In this document: one piece after another, positions 17,279 through 26,377 of the stretch
Layout: each line of letters begins with the position of its first letter
Position numbering within the stretch: the first letter of the stretch is position 1
Assembly (NCBI GenBank): GCA_036558645.1
Contig: DATBFG010000009.1
Span: forward strand, 1-64,000
Direction: 5' to 3'
DNA length: 64,000 bases
Source of the DNA: DATBFG01 sp036558645
GTDB lineage: Bacteria; Acidobacteriota; Terriglobia; Terriglobales; Acidobacteriaceae
Notes under the pieces: generated by a model
Database searches by the model: none
Told to the model about the DNA's origin: nothing
What the model saw: only the letters and a program-made list of their open reading frames with translations
Position numbers and translations under genes: made by a program

Positions 17279-18955
17279 ATGAAGAGCATGGCAGAGAAGA
17301 AGTCAGTCTTCGTCAACGGTGAGAATGGCGGCGTGGTGGCCGGCACTCCAGCTGACGGAATGGAACGGGCGCGGGACGTGGCGCGGCGTTATCGCTGCGA
17401 GTTCGTGGATTTGCACGACTTTCAGCTTCACCACGACCTGTTCAAAAAAATTCCCGTCCACTTGATGTTTCGCTACAACTTCATTCCGTTGGAAGAGACG
17501 CGCGACGGGCGGTTGGCCATTGCCATTGCCGATCCCAGCCAGCTGATGATGATCGATGAAATCAGCCTGCTGCTGGGCAAGCGAATTCTTACCAAGGTTT
17601 CGACTCTCAGCCAGATCACAGAAATCCTGAAGAAGACGGAGCAGTCGCAGCGTGTTCTGCAGGATGCCAGCGAGGGCTTTACGCTGGACGTGATTCATGA
17701 GGATGAGAGCACGGGCGATGAAAGCATTTCGATCGACCGGCTCACAGCCCAGGGCGACATCAGCCCGATCATCCGCCTAGTTGATACGACGATCTTCACC
17801 GCCCTACAACGACGAGCAAGCGACATTCACATCGAGACGCAAGACGATTCCGTCTGCATCAAGTTCCGCATCGACGGCGTGCTGACACAGGCCATGCCGC
17901 CGATCGCGAAAGAGCACCACTCGACGATCATCTCGCGCATCAAGGTAATGAGCGAACTCGACATCTCCGAGAAGCGCGTGCCGCAGGACGGCCGCTTCCG
18001 CGTGAAGTATGGGCAACCAGAACGCCCGATCGACTTCCGCGTGTCGATCATGCCCTCGATCCACGGCGAAGATGCGGTGCTCCGCGTTCTCGACAAAGAG
18101 TCGATGAGCGAGAAGTTCCACAAACTGGTGCTGGATGTCGTGGGCTTTGACGAAGATGACCTGCGCAAGTTCCGGCGCTACATCGCCGAACCTTACGGAA
18201 TGGTGCTGGTGACCGGCCCGACGGGCAGCGGCAAGACGACGACTCTGTATGCGGCCGTCAACGAGATCAAGACCGACGAAGACAAGATCATCACGATTGA
18301 AGATCCGGTCGAATACCAGATTAAGGGCATCACGCAGATTCCAGTGAACGAAAAGAAGGGGCTGACGTTCGCTCGCGGATTGCGGTCCATCCTGCGTCAC
18401 GACCCCGACAAGATCATGGTCGGCGAAATCCGCGACACGGAAACGGCGCAAATCGCCATTCAATCGGCATTAACCGGCCACCTGGTATTCACCACCGTTC
18501 ACGCGAATAACGTGGTCGACGTAATAGGCCGGTTTCTGAACATGGGCGTGGAACCGTACAACTTTGTGTCGGCGCTGAACTGCATCCTGGCGCAGCGACT
18601 GGTCCGCATGATCTGCGATTCCTGCCGCACGCAGGTGCATTACGCGCCTAATGTGTTAGAGGCCAGCGGTCTCGATCCGGCGCAGTGGTCCGAAGTGCCG
18701 TTCTATGAAGGGCAGGGCTGCATCGAATGCGCGGGGACTGGGTTCCGCGGCCGAACCGCGATCCACGAGTTGCTCGACTTGAGCGACCGGATTCGCGAGA
18801 TGATTCTGCTCAAGAAGCCCACGTCGGAGATACGCCGGGCAGCGCGCGAAGAAGGAATGCGCTTCCTGCGCGAGTCGGCGCTCGACAAGGTGAGAGCCGG
18901 GGTCACGACCCTGAAAGAGATCAATAAGGTTACGTTCATCGAGAGCATGCGCTAG
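17279..18955 (+). CDS. pilB: Type IV pilus extension ATPase PilB
   Basis: A 558-residue GspE/PulE-type hexameric ATPase. An N-terminal GspE-N domain (residues about 25-125) is followed by the N2 domain (RRASDIHIETQ) and the ATPase core with Walker A GPTGSGKTTT near residue 312, an Asp box, Walker B IMVGEIRDTETA and the His box TGHLVFTTVHANN. The zinc-binding tetracysteine CDSC...CIEC separates the core from the C-terminal helices, as in PilB but not PilT. It powers pilus extension by acting on PilC. The start ATG at 17279 lies 36 bases after the pilC stop, indicating cotranscription. Confidence 0.95.
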   Translation: MKSMAEKKSVFVNGENGGVVAGTPADGMERARDVARRYRCEFVDLHDFQLHHDLFKKIPVHLMFRYNFIPLEETRDGRLAIAIADPSQLMMIDEISLLLGKRILTKVSTLSQITEILKKTEQSQRVLQDASEGFTLDVIHEDESTGDESISIDRLTAQGDISPIIRLVDTTIFTALQRRASDIHIETQDDSVCIKFRIDGVLTQAMPPIAKEHHSTIISRIKVMSELDISEKRVPQDGRFRVKYGQPERPIDFRVSIMPSIHGEDAVLRVLDKESMSEKFHKLVLDVVGFDEDDLRKFRRYIAEPYGMVLVTGPTGSGKTTTLYAAVNEIKTDEDKIITIEDPVEYQIKGITQIPVNEKKGLTFARGLRSILRHDPDKIMVGEIRDTETAQIAIQSALTGHLVFTTVHANNVVDVIGRFLNMGVEPYNFVSALNCILAQRLVRMICDSCRTQVHYAPNVLEASGLDPAQWSEVPFYEGQGCIECAGTGFRGRTAIHELLDLSDRIREMILLKKPTSEIRRAAREEGMRFLRESALDKVRAGVTTLKEINKVTFIESMR

Positions 18956-19131
18956 AGGTTGCTGCGCGAGCAGCACCATTTGGGCGGGCTTTTTGGGGTT
19001 CCGGGTTCGCGCGGATGCGCGAAGCACTGTGTACCCTTTTGGCCAGTGTCGCTCGTGCCGTTGGTGATATTGCTTTTGGCAGCCTAAGGGAGTCTGATTT
19101 TGGGAGTTGCCAACAGCAGGCAAACTAGAAG

Positions 19132-20016
19132 ATGGCTTTAACTTCAAAACCGAAACTGGCTTGCGAGATTGCGGCAGACCGCGTCCTGGCAGGCAGAGTT
19201 ACTGACGATGGCACGATGCTGGCAGCTTGTGCTGCGCGTGAACTGGCGCCTGGAAACGTTGTTCCGGACCTGATCGAGAACAACCTGAGACAGCGCACAG
19301 CGGTTTTTGAGTCGATTCGTGAGGCTCTGGGCAGCATAGGTGGTCGTTCAAAGGATGTTATCGCAGTGCTGCCGGACGCGGCAGTGCGCGTTGCGCTGCT
19401 CGATTTCGATACTTTGCCGTCAAAGCCGCAAGAGGCAGAGAGCGTGGTCCGTTTCCGGCTGAAAAAATCGCTGCCGTTCGATGTAGAGAAGGCGAAGATT
19501 TCATATCACACGCAGTCATCGGCGGGAGGAGTGCGGGTCATAGCTGCCGTGGCGCTCACCAGCGTGATCGAAGATTACGAGGCGGCATTTCACGATGCCG
19601 GTTACACGCCGGGTGTGGTGCTGCCCTCGATGTTGGCGGCTTTGGGTGCGGCGAACGCGGACCGGCCGACGTTAGTGGTAAAGGTGGATGCCCGGACGAC
19701 GAGTATTGCCATCCTCGACAAGCACGAATTGCTTCTTTTTCGCACGCTGGAAAACACGCGCGGGGTCACGATATCGGGTGAGCAGTTGGCTGAGGAAATC
19801 TACCCCTCCGTCGTATTCTTCCAAGATACCTACCAGCTAAACATCGAACAGATCTATGTGGCTGGTGTGTCTGAGGCAGGAGGAGCCGGTCCGGCATTAG
19901 CGGCACAAACTGGTGCCCAGATTCAAGAGCTCGTAGGCAATTCACAGTTGGGGGCCAGCGTGGGCTCGGTTCCGCGATGGCGAATGGCAGGAGTGCTGGG
20001 GGCACTGGTTTCTTAA
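19132..20016 (+). CDS. pilM: Pilus assembly protein PilM
   Basis: A 294-residue actin-like cytoplasmic protein. The N-terminal strand pair LACEIAADRVLAGRVTDD and the segments VIAVLPDAAVRVALLDF and VRFRLKKSLPFDVEKA match PilM/FtsA-like proteins, including the region that contacts lipid-proximal PilB/PilC partners. PilM binds the short cytoplasmic tail of PilN and links the inner-membrane ring to the motor. It begins the pilMNOP block 176 bases after pilB; its stop lies one base before the pilN ATG. Confidence 0.87.
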   Translation: MALTSKPKLACEIAADRVLAGRVTDDGTMLAACAARELAPGNVVPDLIENNLRQRTAVFESIREALGSIGGRSKDVIAVLPDAAVRVALLDFDTLPSKPQEAESVVRFRLKKSLPFDVEKAKISYHTQSSAGGVRVIAAVALTSVIEDYEAAFHDAGYTPGVVLPSMLAALGAANADRPTLVVKVDARTTSIAILDKHELLLFRTLENTRGVTISGEQLAEEIYPSVVFFQDTYQLNIEQIYVAGVSEAGGAGPALAAQTGAQIQELVGNSQLGASVGSVPRWRMAGVLGALVS

Positions 20017-20017
20017 C

Positions 20018-20617
20018 ATGCGCGTCGATATCAATCTGGCAACCCATCCGTACGAGGACGTGCGCCGTTTCTGGTTGCGCTGGGGACCTCCGTTGGGCCT
20101 GCTATCGATCATCACGCTGGTGCTTCTATACAGCGCCATTCTTGGCATAATTTCGGCCCGGAAAGATCGCCAATTGATTCGTGAGAGCCAGGCGCAGATT
20201 GCCGCCCGGGATCAGGAAAAGGCCAAGGCGGAGGCAGAACTTAGCTTGCCACAGAACCGCACTACACGGGATCGCTCAAACTTTCTGAATGATGCCTTCC
20301 AACGGAAGTCGTTTTCCTGGACCAGGGTGTTCGAAGACCTGGAACAGGTCATGCCGCCGGGGCTGCACGTGGTATCGATCAAGCCGGAAACAACGGAATC
20401 AAACCAGCTACAAATCAAGCTGGAGGTGGCCGGCGAATCACGCGAGCGCGCGGAACAACTAGTGAAAAAGATGGAGAGCTCACAACGGTTTCACGAAACG
20501 CATATTGACGCAGAAAGCGCGCAACAGATGGCTGGCACCACCGATACCGTCATCTTTAACATCACGGCGAACTATGTTCCGGAAGTGGAAGGCACAAAGA
20601 GCCAGGGGGGCATGTAG
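20018..20617 (+). CDS. pilN: Pilus assembly protein PilN
   Basis: A 199-residue bitopic membrane protein. The N-terminal tail MRVDINLATHPYED contains the INLxxHPY-type motif that inserts into PilM. One membrane segment (GLLSIITLVLLYSAILGII) is followed by a coiled-coil stretch and a periplasmic ferredoxin-like fold (VMPPGLHVVSIKPETTES). It forms a heterodimer with PilO. The stop overlaps the pilO GTG by one base. Confidence 0.87.
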   Translation: MRVDINLATHPYEDVRRFWLRWGPPLGLLSIITLVLLYSAILGIISARKDRQLIRESQAQIAARDQEKAKAEAELSLPQNRTTRDRSNFLNDAFQRKSFSWTRVFEDLEQVMPPGLHVVSIKPETTESNQLQIKLEVAGESRERAEQLVKKMESSQRFHETHIDAESAQQMAGTTDTVIFNITANYVPEVEGTKSQGGM

Positions 20618-21156
20618 TGCCTGATTTTCGAGAGACACGCAAGAAATTGAAGGTCGCGATGATCGCGATGGTGGCAGTAGACGTGGTTGCCGCCGGAGTG
20701 CTGCTCTCGCCGTGGGTGGGCTCATCGACTTCCCGGAGAATGCAACTGGCACAACTGTGGAAGGAATTGCAGGTCAAGACGAAGCAGGTGGAACCGCTGC
20801 GTGGCTTGGACAAGAAGATTGTGCTGGCGGACTCTCAGATCAAGGAGTTCTATAACACGCGGTTGACGTCGCAGGATTCTGCGATCTCAGAGGAACTTGG
20901 CAAAGTCGCATCGCAGACTGGAGTCAAAATTTCCGGAATCAAGTACAAGATCAATGACCCGGAACCTGTGGGCCTGCGTCCGTTGGAGATTGACGCCGAT
21001 CTATCGGGTGGCTACCTGCAATTAGTGCGATTTATCAATTCGCTGGAGCGAGATCAGTTGTTTTTTTTGATTGATGACGTCTCGCTGGGAAATGAACAGA
21101 TGGGCCAAGTTAAGCTACAGATGAAAATGCGGACCTTCGTAAAGAGTGGAGTTTAG
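20617..21156 (+). CDS. pilO: Pilus assembly protein PilO
   Basis: A 179-residue bitopic protein beginning with GTG at 20617. A short cytoplasmic end and one membrane segment (VAMIAMVAVDVVAAGVLL) lead to a coiled coil and a ferredoxin-like periplasmic domain (YLQLVRFINSLERDQLFFLI). It pairs with PilN in the alignment complex. The next gene follows directly. Confidence 0.85.
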   Translation: MPDFRETRKKLKVAMIAMVAVDVVAAGVLLSPWVGSSTSRRMQLAQLWKELQVKTKQVEPLRGLDKKIVLADSQIKEFYNTRLTSQDSAISEELGKVASQTGVKISGIKYKINDPEPVGLRPLEIDADLSGGYLQLVRFINSLERDQLFFLIDDVSLGNEQMGQVKLQMKMRTFVKSGV

Positions 21157-21738
21157 GTGGAACTGGGCGCTGAAAACCGAAAGAAGGCGATCATAGCCGG
21201 CGCGCTCATGCTGGTGGCGATCCTCGTCCTCGCGAATGCCTTCTTTGGCGGCTCGGGTGCTTCATCGAGTTCGACAACGGCCTCTGCCGGCAGCCCACCC
21301 GCACCTTCGCCCGCTCCAGCGGCTCGGAAAGGTGGCAAGAAAGCCGCTGCTCCTCGATCGCTCGATCCCACACTGCGCTTTGACTGGCTGAAAGCTAGTG
21401 AGGACAAGAAGTACGAAGGCAACTCACGGAACATCTTTCGGGCAGAGGCGGAACCGGTACCGCAGCCAGTCGCTCCGGTAGTGGATAATCAGGCGCAAAA
21501 TACCGGGCCACCTCAGCCGCCACCTCCGCCGCCGATCACTTTGAAGTTTTTCGGCTTTGCCAATAAGGCCGGTGAGCCAAAGAAAATCTTCCTTTCGCAG
21601 GGCGAAGATGTATTCATCGCGCGCGAGGGAGACATTGTCGATCGCCGTTATCGCGTCGTTCGCATCTCACCGAGTTCGGTTGAGATCGAGGATGTGCTAA
21701 ACAACAACCGGCAGAATATCCCTCTAACGCAGGGGTAA
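21157..21738 (+). CDS. PilP/GspC-like alignment protein
   Basis: A 193-residue protein starting with GTG right after the pilO stop. One N-terminal membrane segment (AIIAGALMLVAILVLANAFF) is followed by a Pro/Ala/Ser-rich linker and a C-terminal beta domain: ITLKFFGFANKAGEPKKIFL and the run IFIAREGD/YRVVRISPSSVEIED. The latter is the homology-region pattern shared by PilP and GspC, which bind the secretin. Position, anchor and domain point to the PilP role, though a signal-peptide lipobox as in classical PilP is absent. The secretin PilQ that it should contact is not in the window. Confidence 0.7.
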   Translation: MELGAENRKKAIIAGALMLVAILVLANAFFGGSGASSSSTTASAGSPPAPSPAPAARKGGKKAAAPRSLDPTLRFDWLKASEDKKYEGNSRNIFRAEAEPVPQPVAPVVDNQAQNTGPPQPPPPPPITLKFFGFANKAGEPKKIFLSQGEDVFIAREGDIVDRRYRVVRISPSSVEIEDVLNNNRQNIPLTQG

Positions 21739-21804
21739 CTGGTAATCGGAATTTGGTAATTTCGGAGCGGTTTCAGATATCAGGTCGATTACCTAATCTC
21801 TCCT

Positions 21805-22662
21805 ATGTTGTTTTCACGCAAATTCGTTGTGCAATCGAACGCAAAACGTCGGGAGGCTGGCTACGTTCTGCTGACGATGTTACTCTTTGTGGCGCTTCTG
21901 GGGATCACCGCACTGGCGATTCTTCCGACAGTAGCCTTTCAAGCGAAGCGGGACCAAGAAGAGGAGATGATCCACCGCGGGGTGCAGTACTCACGTGCGG
22001 TGCGTCGGTACTACAAGAAATTCGGGCGCTACCCGACCCGCCTCGAGGATCTCGAAAATACCAACAACATGCGCTTTCTGCGCAAGCGCTATAAGGATCC
22101 GATCACGGGCAAGGATTTCAAGTTGCTGCATGTCGGCGAGGTGCAGTTGAATTCCAATCCCGGCATCGCAGGCGCGACATCGGTCAATTCGATGAGCAGC
22201 TTGAACCAACAACTGGATCAAAACGCCAAGCCACCCGACAACAGTGCGAATTCAGACGATACGAAGAAAGCAGACTCAAACCAGAATGCCAGCGGAAACA
22301 AGACACAGCAGCCGAATCAGGGAATTTTTGGAAGCAACAATTTGAGCGGGCAGGTCTTCGGCGGAGGGGCGATTCTTGGCGTAGCCAGCATCAGCAAAGA
22401 CAAGAGCATCCGCGAATTTAATAAGAAGAAACATTACGATGAGTGGCAGTTCGTTTACGACCCGAGCACGGATCGCGGTGGATTACTCACCATGCCCAAC
22501 CAGCAATCGCTTGGTGGCGGGTTCAATCAAGCGGGACAGATGGGACAACCGGGACAGACCGGTTTCGGCGGACTACAACCAGGTGCTCAGCCGGGACAAC
22601 CGCAACAGTTCGGCCAAGCGCCCGTCAACCAGAGCCAACCACCTCCTCCGGACCAGCAGTAG
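21805..22662 (+). CDS. Pseudopilin-like protein with Gln/Pro-rich tail
   Basis: A 285-residue protein. An N-terminal hydrophobic helix (AGYVLLTMLLFVALLGITALAILP) is followed by a GspG-like head: QYSRAVRRYYKKFGRYPTRLEDLENTNNMRFLRKRYKDP. The usual Gly-Phe/Glu+5 cleavage pattern is replaced by AGYVLLT, so processing by the prepilin peptidase is uncertain. Residues 130-285 are low-complexity and rich in Asn, Gln, Gly and Pro (GQMGQPGQTGFGG), an unusual extension. It lies 67 bases after the PilP-like gene on the same strand and is probably the last gene of the pil operon. It could be a minor pseudopilin or a tether. Confidence 0.7.
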   Translation: MLFSRKFVVQSNAKRREAGYVLLTMLLFVALLGITALAILPTVAFQAKRDQEEEMIHRGVQYSRAVRRYYKKFGRYPTRLEDLENTNNMRFLRKRYKDPITGKDFKLLHVGEVQLNSNPGIAGATSVNSMSSLNQQLDQNAKPPDNSANSDDTKKADSNQNASGNKTQQPNQGIFGSNNLSGQVFGGGAILGVASISKDKSIREFNKKKHYDEWQFVYDPSTDRGGLLTMPNQQSLGGGFNQAGQMGQPGQTGFGGLQPGAQPGQPQQFGQAPVNQSQPPPPDQQ

Positions 22663-22700
22663 CTGCTCAGCTCAATTTTCAAGCTACGATAGTCCTCAGG

Positions 22701-22734
22701 AAAACAGAAAAGCCTCGCCGCATGGCAGCGAGGC
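22701..22734 (-). terminator. Terminator of the A-type Fe-S carrier gene
   Basis: On the minus strand GCCTCGC and GCGAGGC (22712-22718 and 22728-22734) form a 7-bp stem followed by TTTTCTGTTTT. It lies about 30 bases past the Fe-S carrier stop codon, between two convergent genes. Confidence 0.7.
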
Positions 22735-22760
22735 CCTTGAAATCCTGTTTACAACTGCGA

Positions 22761-23129
22761 TTACACGCTGAAGGACGATCCGCAGCCGCATGTACTCTTG
22801 ACGTTCGGATTCTCGAACTTGAAGCCGGCACCCTCGAGGTTTTCAACGTAATCGACGACGCACCCGTTCAGATACATTACCGAGGTAGCGTCCACATAGA
22901 CCTTCAGGCCGTCCATGTCGAAGACCTTGTCCATGAGACCTGCGCCATTTTCGAACGACATGGAGTAGGAGAAGCCGGAGCACCCGCCACCCACCACGCC
23001 AACCCTCAGGCCCGCCGGGACGGGATTCTGCTGCGCCATGATCTCCTTGACCTTGGCGATGGCGTTGGAGCTCAGGGTGATAGGAGCCACTTTGGGAGTG
23101 GTCTGAGGGGTAGTTGTAGTGGTTGCCAT
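22761..23129 (-). CDS. erpA: A-type iron-sulfur carrier protein (IscA/ErpA family)
   Basis: A 122-residue HesB/IscA-like protein. The three ligand cysteines are visible, one in GGGCSGFSY and two in the terminal CGCGSSF motif, within a well-conserved fold (LRVGVVGGG, FENPNVKSTCGC). Such proteins receive 2Fe-2S or 4Fe-4S clusters from the scaffold and hand them to target enzymes, for instance in isoprenoid and respiratory pathways. The first 15 residues are a Thr/Pro-rich extension. A clear Shine-Dalgarno (AGGAGA) precedes ATG 23129. No isc or suf genes are adjacent. The assignment to ErpA rather than IscA or SufA is only by resemblance. Confidence 0.88.
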   Translation of the reverse strand: MATTTTTPQTTPKVAPITLSSNAIAKVKEIMAQQNPVPAGLRVGVVGGGCSGFSYSMSFENGAGLMDKVFDMDGLKVYVDATSVMYLNGCVVDYVENLEGAGFKFENPNVKSTCGCGSSFSV

Positions 23130-23395
23130 CTGTATCTCCTTGAAAATCTAAACCGATTATACCAAAGGTGGGTGGACGGCCCAACCTCGATTGTGAACCC
23201 ATTCCTGACCGGAACACTTAACACAGGTTCAACTACTTAGATGAATTCCGTACTCCAGAGTCGCAAAGCAGAAAGATTCCATTATCAGGCACCAACCGGG
23301 GCTATAATTCGCGGTAGGGTGATCCGGCATACTTGGCCGAGTTGCCCACCCGGGGTATCTGGCTGCCCCGTCCGACACCAGTCTCGAGGTGGCGC

Positions 23396-23668
23396 ATGTC
23401 GCCTTTGGTGCTACTGTTCTCTGTCTGGGGAGTTCTCACGGCTGTTCTCGTAGTACTCCTGATCTATCGCAGCACACTGACCATGCATGAGGACGATCAA
23501 CTGTTCCTGGATGCCTCCGAATCGCACATGGAGAAGGAACAGATTGAGCTCATGCACAAGGTGAACAAGATCAATCCTTTTGTACGGTGGCTTGGGGCGG
23601 CATCAGGAGTATTGTTCCTGGTGATTGCGGGCATCTACATTTATCAAGGGTTGAACGCACCGCAGTAA
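23396..23668 (+). CDS. Small two-TM membrane protein, unknown
   Basis: A 90-residue protein starting at ATG 23396 after a GAGGTGG ribosome binding site. Two hydrophobic segments are visible, near residues 3-22 (LVLLFSVWGVLTAVLVVLLIY) and 66-84 (ASGVLFLVIAGIYIY). Between them lies a charged, helical segment with many Glu and His (DDQLFLDASESHMEKEQIEL), probably cytoplasmic. A longer frame from 23333 exists but lacks a binding site. Its family is not recognised. Confidence 0.6.
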   Translation: MSPLVLLFSVWGVLTAVLVVLLIYRSTLTMHEDDQLFLDASESHMEKEQIELMHKVNKINPFVRWLGAASGVLFLVIAGIYIYQGLNAPQ

Positions 23669-23772
23669 CCGCTCTCGTGCAGCGTCGAACGAGGCATCGT
23701 GGGAGCGTAAGCGGTGGGATGCGTGTGCGCCTCGATGGAGGCTCAGATTAGCAACCCGTATTGCGCTGAATG

Positions 23773-24720
23773 TTATGCGCTGACTACGGCGAACTCGTTC
23801 TGCATTGATTCGAAGTAGCGAGCTGTTTGCTCCAGCCCTTGGTCGAGCGGGATCTCTGGCTTCCATCCAAGTTGTTCCGCCGCCTTTCTCGCATCCACAT
23901 AAATCTGACGGATTTCACCGAGTTTTGCCGGCCCATGGACCTCGCGGATCTCGCTTCCCAAGATTCGGCGAAGCGATTGAAAAATCTGATTGACCGATGT
24001 GCCCCGTCCCCACCCGAGGTTATAAATCTCGTTATTGCCGTGAGCGAAAGCCGCCAAGTTGGCGCGGACGACATCGGAAACGTAAATGTAGTCTCTCAGT
24101 TGTTCTCCATTGCCATTAATGACGGGCTGCATATCACGAAGCATTTTCCCGATGAAGATAGCGACCACGCCGGCCTCCCCGTGAGGGTCCTGACGTGGAC
24201 CGAAAACATTGGAATAGCGCAGGATAGTGTAGGCCAAGCCATAGTTCATCTGATAGAGAGGAAGGTAAAGCTCGAGGCTGGCTTTGCTGGCGCCGTAGGG
24301 GTCGCGCGGCACCCGGGGATGTCGTTCGTCCACCGGGAGGTATCGTGGCTCTCCGTAAACACAGCCTGCTGTTGAAGCATAGATGATTTTCAGAACACCG
24401 TATTTCTTGCAGCATTCCAACAGATTCACACCGCCGCGAACATTCACATCCGCGTAGATTTGCGGATTTTTCATCGCGTCTCTGACGTTGGCCAATGCGG
24501 CTTGATGACTCACAATCTCAAACCGATGATGCCGGAAGAGGCTTTCAAGTTCAGCGGAGCGAATGTCGAGTTGATGGAATTCGCAATCGGAATTCAAGTT
24601 GGATCGATGGCCGGTGGAAAGATCATCGACCACTACGACATCGTGACCTAAACGGAGGCAGGCATCGGCGATGTGGGAGCCGATGAACCCAGCTCCACCT
24701 GTTATCAGGACTTTTGACAT
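23773..24720 (-). CDS. NAD-dependent UDP-sugar epimerase (extended SDR)
   Basis: A 315-residue extended short-chain dehydrogenase. The Rossmann motif GGAGFIGSH, VDDLSTGHRSNL with the Asp that selects NAD, catalytic STAGCVYGE and the active-site YGASK are all present, as is the GalE-type segment RYSNVFGPRQDP. It resembles UDP-glucose/UDP-GlcNAc 4-epimerases and the WbpP type. It could supply activated sugars to the EPS genes 7 kb away. I chose ATG 24720 with GGAGG upstream; the TTG at 24735 is rejected. The intact GalE at 39.1 kb means two epimerase-type enzymes exist in the window. Confidence 0.87.
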   Translation of the reverse strand: MSKVLITGGAGFIGSHIADACLRLGHDVVVVDDLSTGHRSNLNSDCEFHQLDIRSAELESLFRHHRFEIVSHQAALANVRDAMKNPQIYADVNVRGGVNLLECCKKYGVLKIIYASTAGCVYGEPRYLPVDERHPRVPRDPYGASKASLELYLPLYQMNYGLAYTILRYSNVFGPRQDPHGEAGVVAIFIGKMLRDMQPVINGNGEQLRDYIYVSDVVRANLAAFAHGNNEIYNLGWGRGTSVNQIFQSLRRILGSEIREVHGPAKLGEIRQIYVDARKAAEQLGWKPEIPLDQGLEQTARYFESMQNEFAVVSA

Positions 24721-24971
24721 GCGCTCCTCCGGCAAGACATCGATTGGGGTCCGCTTGCGAGCGCCGGAGAAGAGATTCAGACGGGGTGAGCACCCGGCAG
24801 GCTAGACACCACGATCGTAGCCTCGGTACAGAAGAGATTTCTAGGTCAGAACGGAGAAAGAACTTTTAATGGATGGGAAGGGTTCCGTTTTGGCAATAAC
24901 AGGTTGCCTTTCTTCAGGCAGAGTAGCTGTGGTAGCATGTTTGGACTGTCGTTACCGAGGCATTCAGTCGA

Positions 24972-25199
24972 ATGAAATCAAGGGGTTCCGCGGTCGTATT
25001 CTTTCTGTTGATCCTGCTGGTGGCGTTGCCTGCCAGGGCATACGTAGATCCGAGCGGCGGTATGTTGTTCCAGGTTCTCATGCCGATGTTGGCAGCGATC
25101 TGGGGAGCCTGGATGATTTTTGCCCAGCGGATCCGCAAGCGGGTGGGCAACCTGTTTCGCAAGCGTCGCGAGATGGAACCGCAAGACCCGGCGGCTTGA
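24972..25199 (+). CDS. Small exported membrane protein (AYVDP motif)
   Basis: A 75-residue protein. A signal or membrane segment (AVVFFLLILLVALPARA) is followed by AYVDPSGG, a second hydrophobic stretch (LFQVLMPMLAAIWGAWMIF) and a basic tail (RIRKRVGNLFRKRREME). Short proteins with a YxDPGxG-type start after the signal sequence are common near glycan genes in several phyla; that parallel is from memory. The gene lies between a nucleotide-sugar epimerase and a sulfotransferase, which fits a glycan context. Function unknown. Confidence 0.55.
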   Translation: MKSRGSAVVFFLLILLVALPARAYVDPSGGMLFQVLMPMLAAIWGAWMIFAQRIRKRVGNLFRKRREMEPQDPAA

Positions 25200-25249
25200 C
25201 CCAAGGGATGTTACCGACAGTAATATTCAATGCGATCCTGTGTCGCAGA

Positions 25250-26344
25250 TTAGGCACCCAGCGCAAGGTATTCTTCAGGCCATTGATATCTCTTCTGCTC
25301 GATGAAGGCTCCCCATAGATGATCGACGCGCGCCTTCTGCTCTTGTGAAATCTGGAACCGGTTGCGCTTGTGTCCTACTACGCTTGCTAGATATCGTTCT
25401 AGACGTGAACGGACGTCGCTGATGTCCCCGAGCTGCAGTTCACTATATAGCCTTTCAACCTGGGCGCTCGCATCAACCAACAGATCTTCGTAGCGAACGG
25501 ACGCGAACGTGTTCGGTCTTGCGATGTTCCTTCCCGCAGCGATCGCCTCCTCGTGCAGGACATAACTCTGCAGCACAAATTGCTCGATGTCGTCTTGCGC
25601 CGCCGGTTCTAGTGCGTACAGATCAGTCAGCGTTCGCCACAATTTCATATTCGATGCAAACACCTCATAAGGATTGCGTTCGATGAGAATGTAGCGGGAG
25701 TCCGGGAACATCGAAATAAGCGCTGATAGTCGAAACCCGTGAGGAGGGGATTTGAGCACCATCGGCTTGTGTTGCTGCGCTGTCAGCAATCGGAGAAAGT
25801 GCTGCAGGGTGTCTTTCCAGCGGGCCTGGGTGTCCGCCGAGAAATGGTTGAAGTCGACGAGCGCACTGGGATCGCGGAGCAAGGACGGGAATATCAGTGC
25901 TTCATAGGGGGAAGGCGCACCCATACAAAGGAGAGCAAATTCGTCTTCCTGAGGCGACATCCATGAGTAGCGAACGTCGTCCATCGGCCGGCGACTGAGT
26001 TCCAGGTCTTGCTTCTGGACGATTTTTTCCGTAAGCAGAAACTGGGCTGGGTTGAGGCAAGCGTAGGTACTCGGGAAGCCAAAGCGAGGGTCACACGAAA
26101 TGAGTTCGTGCAAAAAAGTTGTGCCCGAACGCCAAAATCCGAGCAGGAATATCGGGGGCTTGGGAGTCGCCACATTCAACTTTTCGGCATGGCTGGCGTC
26201 CTGAATTCGCATGAGCACAGATTGCAGGGCTCCAGCGAGACTATAACCGGCGCGGTTTTTCCATTGAACGGGCCCAGTCGTGGACTGATGTTTTGCGGAA
26301 AGGCGGTTCCACGCAGTTTGTGACAAGCGCAGTCTTTGTTTCAT
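25250..26344 (-). CDS. PAPS-dependent sulfotransferase
   Basis: A 364-residue protein of the Sulfotransfer_3 type. The 5'-phosphosulfate loop is FLLGFWRSGTTFLHEL (residues about 67-80), and a 3'-phosphate-binding segment is visible at SRYILIERNPYEVFASNMKL. The enzyme moves sulfate from PAPS onto a hydroxyl or amino acceptor, in bacteria often a glycan or lipid. No signal peptide or membrane segment is visible, so it is cytoplasmic. Its position next to the EPS locus suggests that it sulfates a precursor sugar or glycan, but this is inference. It is convergent with the small AYVDP gene and lies 34 bases after a phosphoesterase gene on the same strand. Confidence 0.85.
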   Translation of the reverse strand: MKQRLRLSQTAWNRLSAKHQSTTGPVQWKNRAGYSLAGALQSVLMRIQDASHAEKLNVATPKPPIFLLGFWRSGTTFLHELISCDPRFGFPSTYACLNPAQFLLTEKIVQKQDLELSRRPMDDVRYSWMSPQEDEFALLCMGAPSPYEALIFPSLLRDPSALVDFNHFSADTQARWKDTLQHFLRLLTAQQHKPMVLKSPPHGFRLSALISMFPDSRYILIERNPYEVFASNMKLWRTLTDLYALEPAAQDDIEQFVLQSYVLHEEAIAAGRNIARPNTFASVRYEDLLVDASAQVERLYSELQLGDISDVRSRLERYLASVVGHKRNRFQISQEQKARVDHLWGAFIEQKRYQWPEEYLALGA

Positions 26345-26377
26345 TTAGAAAGACGATATTAAATTGGAGCAGTACGA

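Noticed and set aside
17804..18463. Long minus-strand frame opposite pilB
   Set aside because: It is a shadow of the strongly conserved ATPase gene and is His/Asp-rich with no domain.
18957..18980. Hairpin after pilB as a terminator
   Set aside because: The stem has a bulge and no adequate T run, and pilM follows in the same direction, so termination is not supported.
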